Shown piece by piece: positions 1 to 5,216 of a stretch of 9,229 bases of DNA. The DNA comes from CAKOSP01 sp964369845 (GTDB lineage Bacteria; Bacillota_I; Bacilli_A; RF39; UBA660). The stretch is from assembly GCA_964369845.1 (NCBI GenBank), contig CAYJFJ010000032.1, positions 1-9,229 on the forward strand, given 5' to 3'. The stretch's first letter is position 1. Every line of letters starts with the position of its first letter. A program made the translations under genes and the position numbers. A model generated the notes under the pieces. That model searched no databases. It was given only the letters and a program-made list of their open reading frames with translations, and was not told the DNA's origin.

Positions 1-530
1 GGTAAATAATGAACACTTCCCATAACTGAGTTTGTTTGTGTAAGCTGAGTTGCATTCATAGCAACAGCTATACCAAAATCAGTAATTTTAATTAATCCAT
101 TATCTAAAATTAAAATATTTTGTGGTTTTATATCTCTATGAATTAAATAAGAGTCATGTGCAACTGATAACCCATTAGTAATCTGAAGACCAATATCAAC
201 TACTTCACTTAAAGTAAGTTTCCCTCTTTTTTTAATTAAATGTTTAAGGTGTTTGCCTTCAACATATTCCATTACGATATAATACTCACCGCCATCTTCC
301 CCAACGTCATAAACTTCTACAACATTTTGGTTTGATAAACTAGATGCAGCTAAAGCTTCCCTTTGAAATCTTCTAACAAATTTTTCATCACTAGCAAGAT
401 CTCCTCTTAAAACTTTTACTGCTACTTCACGATCTAAAATTGTATCGTAAGCAAGGTAGACATTAGCCATTCCACCTTCACCTATATTTTTTATAATTTG
501 ATATCTGTCACTAATCTTTTGACCCTTCAT
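1..530 (-). CDS. prkC: Ser/Thr protein kinase PrkC (PASTA kinase family), N-terminal part, cut by window edge
   Basis: Only the first 176 codons of this Hanks-type kinase lie in the window; the rest of the kinase domain and any transmembrane and PASTA segments are outside. Visible motifs, in order: the glycine-rich ATP loop GEGGMANVYLA (about residues 17-27), the ATP-anchoring Lys39 in VAVKVL, the catalytic loop HRDIKPQN (131-138, Asp133 as base), the metal-binding DFG (151-153), and the start of the activation segment with several Thr/Ser ahead of GSVHYL. All key residues are present, so it should be active. It begins 2 bases after the prpC stop, with GTGGTG about ten bases upstream as a weak ribosome site, so it is probably translationally coupled to its cognate phosphatase. 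In related Bacillota the kinase senses muropeptides or lipid II and phosphorylates cell-wall, translation and dormancy targets. The PASTA assignment rests on the gene order, not on visible repeats. Confidence 0.95.
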   Translation of the reverse strand, partial: MKGQKISDRYQIIKNIGEGGMANVYLAYDTILDREVAVKVLRGDLASDEKFVRRFQREALAASSLSNQNVVEVYDVGEDGGEYYIVMEYVEGKHLKHLIKKRGKLTLSEVVDIGLQITNGLSVAHDSYLIHRDIKPQNILILDNGLIKITDFGIAVAMNATQLTQTNSVMGSVHYL

Positions 531-532
531 TA

Positions 533-1279
533 TCACTGTATATCACCACTTTCATTATATAACAAGGCAACTGATATGTTGTCTGTTCCACCCCTGGCAT
601 TACATTTTCTAATTAATTTTATTACTTTTTCTTCTATATTTAATTCTTCATCAACTAAGACTTTTTCAATATGTTCATTTAAAAGCATATTAGTAAGTCC
701 ATCACTACAAAGAAGTACTCCTTCATATTCACCATCAACACCATATATATCAAGCTCAGTCTTAGGACTAACTCCAAGCGCTTTCATTAAAACATTTTTC
801 TTAGGATGATTTTTAGCTTCTTCAGTAGTTAAATTACCAACATCTATTAAAAGTTCAACAAATGTATGATCTTTAGTTACTTTGTGTAGTTTATTATTTT
901 TTATAACATATCCAGAAGAATCACCTATATTACCAAAAAGTAAATAACTCTTCGTTACAATTGCAATAACTATAGTAGTTCCCATACCATGAGAATTTTC
1001 ATGACTTTCAGCAAAATCATATATTTCATTGTTAATAGTACTTACAGTATCATTAAGCCAGTTAACAGCATCTTTTTTAGTACCAATTGATGGGCTTTCA
1101 TTAAATCTTTTACCTAAATAAGTAAGAGCCATAGAAGATGCAACTTCACCTTTTCTATGACCTCCCATTCCATCAGCAACTATCATTAAATACTCGTTAC
1201 TAGCATTTTTCAAAATAGTTACAGAATCTTCATTATGAGTTCTAACTTTACCAGCATCTGTTAAATAAAATGCTTTCAT
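533..1279 (-). CDS. prpC: PP2C-family Ser/Thr protein phosphatase PrpC/Stp
   Basis: This 248-residue protein has the length of bacterial PrpC/Stp phosphatases, which are Mn/Mg-dependent cytoplasmic enzymes that reverse PrkC phosphorylation. Motifs in order: RTHNED (13-18), the metal-binding VADGMGG (34-40), GMGTT (98-102), GNIGDS (116-121), SDGL (192-195) and GGTDNISVAL (230-239). The metal-ligand aspartates are all present. The usual Arg after GDS in the family motif is Ser122 here; it is not a metal ligand, so activity is probably kept. The start codon overlaps the rlmN stop in ATGA, and GAGGTGG lies just upstream inside the end of rlmN. The order rlmN-prpC-prkC is the common Bacillota arrangement, which supports the assignment. 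Confidence 0.96.
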   Translation of the reverse strand: MKAFYLTDAGKVRTHNEDSVTILKNASNEYLMIVADGMGGHRKGEVASSMALTYLGKRFNESPSIGTKKDAVNWLNDTVSTINNEIYDFAESHENSHGMGTTIVIAIVTKSYLLFGNIGDSSGYVIKNNKLHKVTKDHTFVELLIDVGNLTTEEAKNHPKKNVLMKALGVSPKTELDIYGVDGEYEGVLLCSDGLTNMLLNEHIEKVLVDEELNIEEKVIKLIRKCNARGGTDNISVALLYNESGDIQ

Positions 1280-2295
1280 TTTTCCACCTCTTTACTTCTT
1301 AGTTGACCACAAGCAGCAGATATTTTATTACCGAATTTTCTTCTAATAGTAACATCTATGCCATTATCTTTAAGTAGCGAGCAAAAGTGTCTAACAGTTT
1401 CCTCACTACTACATGTATACACTGAATCAGTTTCATTATAAGGAATTAAATTCACATAAACATTTAAATTTTTCAAAAGTTTAATAAGTTCATATGCATC
1501 ATTTTCCCTATCGTTAATTTTATGAAGAGTAACATACTCGATAGTAACTCTTCTTCTTGTTTTATTTAAATAAACTCTAAGAGCTTTCATCAGTTCTCTT
1601 AAAGGATATGCATTATTAATCGGCATAAGTTCACTTCTAGTAGCATCGTTTGCAGCATGCAGACTAATTGCTAAATTCACTTGTAAAGGAAAATCAGCAA
1701 ATTCTAATATTTTTGGAACTAAACCACAAGTTGAAACAGTCATATGACGAGCTCCAATTTCCATTCCTTTAGGTTCATTACAAATAGATAAAAATTTCAT
1801 TATATTATCATAGTTGTCAAACGGCTCACCTATTCCCATAATTACAATACTATTTATTTTTCTATCAATGTATTTTTCTATAAGAAGTATTTGTTGTATC
1901 ATTTCATAAACTTCTAAATCTCTAACTTTCTTTAGTTTACCACTTTGACAAAATTTACAACCCATATTACATCCAACTTGACTAGATACACATACAGAAT
2001 ATCCATAACCATGTTTCATTAAAACAGCTTCAATAAATTCACCATCTAAAAGTTCAAACAAAAACTTAGCAACTTCTTCATCTTCTTCTACTTTCGATAT
2101 TTTAATAAAATCAAAAGTAAAGTCACTTTCAAGTTTATCTCTTAAATCTTTTTTCATATTTAAAAATTCATTTACTTCAAATTTTCTATGTCTATACATC
2201 CACTCAAAAACTTGAGTTGCCTTAAAACTCTTTTCCCCATTTGAAGTAAAATACTCTTCTAAATCTTTTTTTGTTAAATTAAATATATTTTCCAT
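1276..2295 (-). CDS. rlmN: 23S rRNA (adenine2503-C2)-methyltransferase RlmN
   Basis: RlmN is a radical-SAM enzyme that methylates C2 of A2503 in 23S rRNA and, in characterised cases, A37 of some tRNAs. The 339 residues match the family length. The [4Fe-4S] cluster motif is C109-x3-C113-x2-C116 within GCNMGCKFC, and the C-terminal catalytic cysteine is Cys329 in SAACGQL. The SAM-associated GIGEP and the AISLHAA stretch are also present. The N-terminus (NLTKKDLEEY, then GEKSFKATQVFEWMY) aligns with the usual start of the family, so ATG 2295 is right. No Shine-Dalgarno sequence precedes it, and a -10 box ends only six bases before the ATG (see the promoter entry), so it looks leaderless. It heads the rlmN-prpC-prkC operon and shares a 4-base overlap with prpC. 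Confidence 0.97.
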   Translation of the reverse strand: MENIFNLTKKDLEEYFTSNGEKSFKATQVFEWMYRHRKFEVNEFLNMKKDLRDKLESDFTFDFIKISKVEEDEEVAKFLFELLDGEFIEAVLMKHGYGYSVCVSSQVGCNMGCKFCQSGKLKKVRDLEVYEMIQQILLIEKYIDRKINSIVIMGIGEPFDNYDNIMKFLSICNEPKGMEIGARHMTVSTCGLVPKILEFADFPLQVNLAISLHAANDATRSELMPINNAYPLRELMKALRVYLNKTRRRVTIEYVTLHKINDRENDAYELIKLLKNLNVYVNLIPYNETDSVYTCSSEETVRHFCSLLKDNGIDVTIRRKFGNKISAACGQLRSKEVEK

Positions 2296-2301
2296 GTATT
2301 A

Positions 2302-2329
2302 ATTATACCAAAAAAATATTTAGTTTCAA
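2302..2329 (-). promoter_or_regulatory. Sigma-A-type promoter of rlmN-prpC-prkC, giving a leaderless start
   Basis: On the minus strand a -35 TTGAAA (2329-2324), a 16-base spacer and a perfect -10 TATAAT (2307-2302) preceded by TGG (extended -10) are seen. Exactly six bases separate the -10 from the rlmN ATG, which places the expected +1 on the A of the ATG. The -35 box abuts the U-tract of the upstream terminator. Confidence 0.8.
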
Positions 2330-2360
2330 ATAAAAAGAAACACTTTATAAAGTATTTCTT
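2328..2360 (-). terminator. Intrinsic terminator of the surface-protein gene
   Basis: The minus-strand RNA would form an almost perfect hairpin: arms AAGAAAUACUUU and AAAGUGUUUCUU around AU, with one U-G wobble, followed by UUUAUUU. On the plus strand the wobble becomes a C/A mismatch, so the element is better formed for leftward transcription. The 85 bases between it and the stop codon at 2446 show nothing else. Confidence 0.75.
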
Positions 2361-2445
2361 AAATAATTCACATTTATTTACACATATATTTATAAGAAGT
2401 TAAATAACAAAGCCAAAAATTACCTTATTCGAAACTTTCTCTAAA

Positions 2446-3981
2446 TTAATTTTCTAACAAAAATGGTTCAGTTTCACTTCCCGTTCCACTCGTAATCCTT
2501 ACCTCAGAGTTTAGATATAGGACAGGACGCACCTCATTTCCATAGCACGAACGACTATTGCGACCTTCACCAACGCTATTCAAAACCCACGCATACGAAG
2601 AACTAGAAGAGTTAGGCACCATTGACCATTGATGCTCCCCGTTAAATAACCAATCACTTAAATATATCGAATTAGCGGTATATCCACCCATACTTGTATT
2701 CCATGAATTTGGCTCTGCTGCATATCCATAATCACTCATATATATAAGTCCTACATTACCAGTATATGTTATATGTACTCCTGGAGCAGTAGATTCTACA
2801 CCCCCTCTTTCTGCTGTGTAAGCCATAGACGCGGTTGTATCAGTAGATGGATAACCCCCTAAATACCAAATTACCTCTTCTAGCATATTTCTATAAACAC
2901 CTGATAATCCAGTAGAGGTGAAATCACATACTCCTAATTGCTCAGCATGCCTATCAGTATTACCACATCCAGCTAAATTATCTGGCGCTGAGCTACTATT
3001 ATAATAATAACCATTTAACAGTTGTTTAAGTTCTGCTCCTCCACTATCATCTGACCATGAATTATAGCCGTATCCTGAATTATCAACCTTATTATCAAAC
3101 ATATACTTACCTATTGGTTCTTCTTTAATTATTTTAACCAAATTAGTATCAGTTACTCCATGAGAATTTTCATCGAACACTCCGATTATTCTCCATAATT
3201 CCTCATTAAACCATACATAATTATTAGGGTTTACTCCCGAATATCTATATTCTGCATTATTTGTGTAATACAAGTCATTTGTTCCATCTACTCCACCATG
3301 TAAATCTATAATTGTATCACCAGCAGATTTTATTTTTTCTTCTTGAAGTATAAAATTAGAATCTAATTTTTTTCCTTCATTTAATACTTGATCTGTTGCT
3401 AGATTAACAAATGTCACTTTTATAGTCCAGTTTTCAGTTGTTCCAGTTGTTGAGCTATTTGTAGATATTGCTTCATCTTCTTTTATTTTGATTAAACCTT
3501 CAAATGTTGTAATATCAAAGCCAGTTATAGTTTCTCCAGTTGATGCGTCCGTTACTGTTTTATAACTAAGTCCGTCAATTATAGTAACTTCATTTCCATT
3601 TGGGTCTGTTACTGTTAAAATAAGTTCTGGAGTATTTTCATCCACTGTATAAATAAAGTTATTTGCAGTTACATTAAAATATATTTGATAAGTGCGCGAC
3701 GCACTTCCCTTAGATGAATTTGCTATAAGAGTGGCACTTGAAGTTGTAGAATCACTAATCGAACCATCACCTTCAGCAAAATTTTCTTGACTTGCATTTA
3801 TACTTATTGCATCACCTGGTGTAAATATTAATTTTTCTGATACTTCAGTTCCCACATTTACATCAGTATTTGCAGGCAATGATGACTGCGCTGCAAAGTA
3901 TGCAAAAGATACTGCTATTACAGTTATACTTACTGCAAGCATAATTAATAAATACATATTTTTTTTATTTGCTTTTATCAT
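2446..3981 (-). CDS. Secreted or membrane-anchored surface protein with C-terminal WRIIG-type domain, function unknown
   Basis: The start chosen is ATG 3981 (511 residues), with AGTAGGG five bases upstream. The longer open frame up to 4104 is rejected because it would run through the rpsU terminator. Residues 1-8 are basic, and 9-31 form a hydrophobic signal or anchor segment ending SFAYFAAQSS. Residues about 40-215 are Ser/Thr-rich and beta-strand-like, recalling TasA/camelysin-type surface proteins; that likeness is weak and from memory. The C-terminal part (about 222-511) has YVWFNEELWRIIGVF, then many Trp/Tyr/Gly-rich stretches, IWYLGGY, VGLIYMSDYGYA, three cysteines (339, 352, 479) and a closing VRPVLYLNSEV followed by GTGSETEPF. 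It resembles a domain common in hypothetical surface proteins of gut Bacillota, possibly DUF6273-like. The gene stands alone, with its own terminator. Its last ~200 bases are about 46% G+C, against 22-25% in its first half. No enzymatic function can be assigned. Confidence 0.8.
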   Translation of the reverse strand: MIKANKKNMYLLIMLAVSITVIAVSFAYFAAQSSLPANTDVNVGTEVSEKLIFTPGDAISINASQENFAEGDGSISDSTTSSATLIANSSKGSASRTYQIYFNVTANNFIYTVDENTPELILTVTDPNGNEVTIIDGLSYKTVTDASTGETITGFDITTFEGLIKIKEDEAISTNSSTTGTTENWTIKVTFVNLATDQVLNEGKKLDSNFILQEEKIKSAGDTIIDLHGGVDGTNDLYYTNNAEYRYSGVNPNNYVWFNEELWRIIGVFDENSHGVTDTNLVKIIKEEPIGKYMFDNKVDNSGYGYNSWSDDSGGAELKQLLNGYYYNSSSAPDNLAGCGNTDRHAEQLGVCDFTSTGLSGVYRNMLEEVIWYLGGYPSTDTTASMAYTAERGGVESTAPGVHITYTGNVGLIYMSDYGYAAEPNSWNTSMGGYTANSIYLSDWLFNGEHQWSMVPNSSSSSYAWVLNSVGEGRNSRSCYGNEVRPVLYLNSEVRITSGTGSETEPFLLEN

Positions 3982-4002
3982 GTTTACCCTACTTTCTATA
4001 TA

Positions 4003-4031
4003 AGAATAACAAAATTTCAAATTAAAAACAA
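4003..4031 (-). promoter_or_regulatory. Possible weak promoter of the surface-protein gene
   Basis: TTGTTT (4031-4026), 17 bases, then TATTCT (4008-4003) lies between the rpsU terminator and the ATG at 3981. Both boxes match the sigma-A consensus only partly. The position is right, but in such AT-rich DNA this is weak evidence. Confidence 0.3.
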
Positions 4032-4038
4032 TTGATTT

Positions 4039-4069
4039 AAAAAAAAATACAAACATTGAAGTTTGTATT
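4039..4069 (-). terminator. Intrinsic terminator of rpsU
   Basis: A perfect 9-bp inverted repeat, AATACAAAC and GTTTGTATT around a 6-base loop, is followed on the minus strand by a run of nine T (counting the two that close the stem). A second, smaller hairpin (GTTCTT and AAGAAC, 4114-4128) lies just after the rpsU stop but lacks a U-run. The terminator sits inside the 5' extension of the surface-protein frame and so supports the shorter start at 3981. Confidence 0.85.
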
Positions 4070-4136
4070 AGGTTTAAATTTCTCAGAACTATAACATAAT
4101 TCATTATTAATTCGTTCTTAAAAAGAACAATTTTAA

Positions 4137-4322
4137 TTAATATCTTTTGTTTTTACGAGCATTTTTAGTGTTAGCTTTTTTAGCTTCTCTTCTTTTAACA
4201 CCAGGTTTAGCATAGTGTTTTCTTTTTTTAAGTTCTGAAAGGACGCCACTTTTAGCTACTTGAGCACTGAATTTTTTTAATGCACCATCAACATTACCGT
4301 CTTTAACCACTACTTTTGTCAT
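4137..4322 (-). CDS. rpsU: 30S ribosomal protein bS21
   Basis: The 61 residues begin TKVVVKDGNVDGALKKF and end in a very basic Lys/Arg tail (about residues 42-61), the standard build of bS21, a small-subunit protein of the 30S platform near the 16S rRNA 3' end that aids translation initiation. The length is normal for Bacillota. GGGAGGG lies seven bases before the ATG, the strongest ribosome site in the window. It has its own consensus promoter and terminator, so it is monocistronic here. Often rpsU neighbours yqeY or dnaG, but those are not present in this window. Confidence 0.96.
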   Translation of the reverse strand: MTKVVVKDGNVDGALKKFSAQVAKSGVLSELKKRKHYAKPGVKRREAKKANTKNARKNKRY

Positions 4323-4354
4323 TTTATCGCCCTCCCTTCGTTTACACAGTCAAT

Positions 4355-4383
4355 ATTATATCACCTTTATATATAACATACAA
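4355..4383 (-). promoter_or_regulatory. Strong sigma-A promoter of rpsU
   Basis: TTGTAT (4383-4378), exactly 17 bases, then a perfect TATAAT (4360-4355) preceded by TGA (extended -10). Expected start of transcription is near 4348, giving a leader of about 26 bases. The stretch 4384-4457 between this promoter and the bacteriocin terminator contains only a short AT palindrome near 4405-4420. Confidence 0.85.
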
Positions 4384-4457
4384 TAGAAAAAAGAGCAGAA
4401 AATGAAAGTTTTTAAACTTTTTTAAGTTATTAATTAATAATGTAACAATTTCACTAC

Positions 4458-4487
4458 AAAAAAAGCAACAATAAATTGTTACTTTTT
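4458..4487 (-). terminator. Intrinsic terminator of the bacteriocin operon
   Basis: On the minus strand AAAAAGTAACAA (4487-4476), loop TTTA, and TTGTTGCTTTTT pair over about 12 bp with one G-U, and the T-run continues to 4458. It begins 4 bases after the stop of the last peptide gene. It would also fold on the plus strand, but no rightward gene ends here. Confidence 0.88.
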
Positions 4488-4491
4488 GAGT

Positions 4492-4650
4492 TTAACATAT
4501 GTCTTTGCGGACTATTCTTCTTATTGAAGAGCCAACAGCCTCACCTATTTCAAAGACGGTAGAAGCAAGTTTTGCAATACCTTCAAGAAAAGCTGCAGTT
4601 AAGCTAAAGCCACCAACTATTTTATAAAGTTCTTTATTACTGAGTTTCAT
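4492..4650 (-). CDS. Double-glycine-leader bacteriocin precursor, peptide B of a two-peptide system
   Basis: This 52-residue gene has the class II leader MKLSNKELYKIVGG. Counting back from the expected cut after Gly14, Leu is at -12, Glu at -8, Leu at -7, Ile at -4 and Gly at -2/-1, the canonical C39-transporter pattern. The mature peptide would have 38 residues, starting FSLTAAFLEGIAKL. It contains a GxxxG motif (GEAVG, mature 22-26), a basic tail RRIVRK and a C-terminal Cys38. It could form one long amphipathic helix. The ATG directly follows the TAA of peptide A with no spacing and no clear Shine-Dalgarno, so translation probably depends on coupling. GxxxG in both partners is typical of class IIb bacteriocins, which dimerise through these motifs in the target membrane. 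A signalling-peptide role is the main alternative. I recognise no named bacteriocin. Confidence 0.82.
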   Translation of the reverse strand: MKLSNKELYKIVGGFSLTAAFLEGIAKLASTVFEIGEAVGSSIRRIVRKDIC

Positions 4651-4797
4651 TTAATCAACGCGGCAAGCTATTCGATTTACATAACCAGATAAAACACCCA
4701 TTAAAAAGGTACTAACACCTAAAATGATAAATCCAGTTGTAATGCTTATGCCTCCTCCTTTCACCATAGATAATTCTTCATTTTTTAATTTTTTCAC
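4651..4797 (-). CDS. Double-glycine-leader bacteriocin precursor, peptide A of a two-peptide system
   Basis: This 48-residue gene starts with GTG; the only nearby ATG (4799) is followed at once by a stop in its own frame. The leader is (V/M)KKLKNEELSMVKGG. With cleavage after Gly15, Leu falls at -12, Glu at -8, Leu at -7 and Val at -4, matching peptide B and the class II consensus, which favours this cut over one after Gly16. The mature peptide has 33 residues, starts GISITTGF, is strongly hydrophobic over about residues 4-25, contains GVLSG (GxxxG, mature 19-23), and ends NRIACRVD with a single Cys30. It looks like a membrane-spanning helix. It lies 8 bases after the accessory gene and directly before peptide B. 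Net charges of both mature peptides are about +1 by hand count. The pair is called from leader, motif and context, not from homology. Confidence 0.82.
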   Translation of the reverse strand: MKKLKNEELSMVKGGGISITTGFIILGVSTFLMGVLSGYVNRIACRVD

Positions 4798-4801
4798 ATT
4801 T

Positions 4802-4807
4802 CTCCTT
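4802..4807 (-). promoter_or_regulatory. Ribosome binding site for the GTG start of peptide A
   Basis: AAGGAG overlaps the stop codon of the accessory gene and ends only four bases before the GTG at 4797. The spacing is short, but no other start lies in reach in this frame. It suggests coupling to translation of the upstream gene. Confidence 0.6.
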
Positions 4808-5216
4808 ATAAAATCACTTTAATTATTTTTTCAATTATTCTTTCATAATCAGAGTAAAAAGTTACATTTGTCACCTCATTACTTTCAAATTCACTAGAAA
4901 TATATACATATAAATCCTGCATAACTACTTCTTCATTTATTAAACTTATCTCACCATACTTAATATGATCAATATAATAATATTCATTATTTATTTCAAT
5001 AAAATCACTATTAACTATTTTATCGGAGTTCTGATAATAAGTTTTTATTGTAATAAATTCATCATTATAAATGGCATCAAATTTATAGGTAGTATAAGTT
5101 TTTAAAAAAAGCGCAAGTGAGGTTATAAATAAAACAAAAGCATAAATAATGCAAAACGATATAAAGCTTTTTGTTTTAATATTAAGAACATCAATATAAT
5201 TATAATTACTATACAT
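4806..5216 (-). CDS. Small single-pass membrane protein of the bacteriocin operon, candidate mini-adaptor or immunity protein
   Basis: I do not recognise this 136-residue protein. Residues 1-16 are polar, about 17-38 form one hydrophobic span, and the rest is a Tyr- and Asp/Glu-rich, beta-strand-like domain. By the usual topology it would be outside, but this is not certain. It ends in a short Lys/Ile-rich tail. The build up to residue about 55 (aromatic-rich N-terminus, span, then LKTYTTYKFDAIY) recalls the N-terminus of HlyD-type accessory proteins such as LcnD and BlpB, which are about 450 residues long, but no coiled coil or lipoyl-like part is present. The ATG overlaps the end of the transporter gene by 8 bases, and GAAGG lies six bases upstream, so the two are coupled. 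It is the only candidate for an adaptor or for self-immunity within the operon. Both roles are inferences from position. Confidence 0.7.
   Translation of the reverse strand: MYSNYNYIDVLNIKTKSFISFCIIYAFVLFITSLALFLKTYTTYKFDAIYNDEFITIKTYYQNSDKIVNSDFIEINNEYYYIDHIKYGEISLINEEVVMQDLYVYISSEFESNEVTNVTFYSDYERIIEKIIKVIL

Noticed and set aside
498..809. A 103-codon open frame on the plus strand.
   Set aside because: It is the shadow of prpC and has no ribosome site or recognisable product.
3982..4104. Extending the surface protein upstream to ATG 4104 (41 extra residues).
   Set aside because: The extension covers the rpsU terminator (4039-4069), is low-complexity, and would put the signal segment in the middle of the protein; ATG 3981 has a ribosome site and a proper signal-type N-terminus.
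4114..4128. GTTCTT / AAGAAC hairpin right after rpsU as its terminator.
   Set aside because: It has no U-run after the stem; the hairpin at 4039-4069 with nine T is far better.
4403..4424. AAAGTTT / AAACTTT palindrome upstream of rpsU as a terminator.
   Set aside because: The loop is two bases, the stem is all A-T, and the proper terminator of the bacteriocin operon is already at 4458-4487.
4750..4762. AAGGAGGAGG on the minus strand as the ribosome site of another small gene.
   Set aside because: No ATG, GTG or TTG follows at a suitable distance; the bases code the Lys-Gly-Gly-Gly of the peptide A leader.
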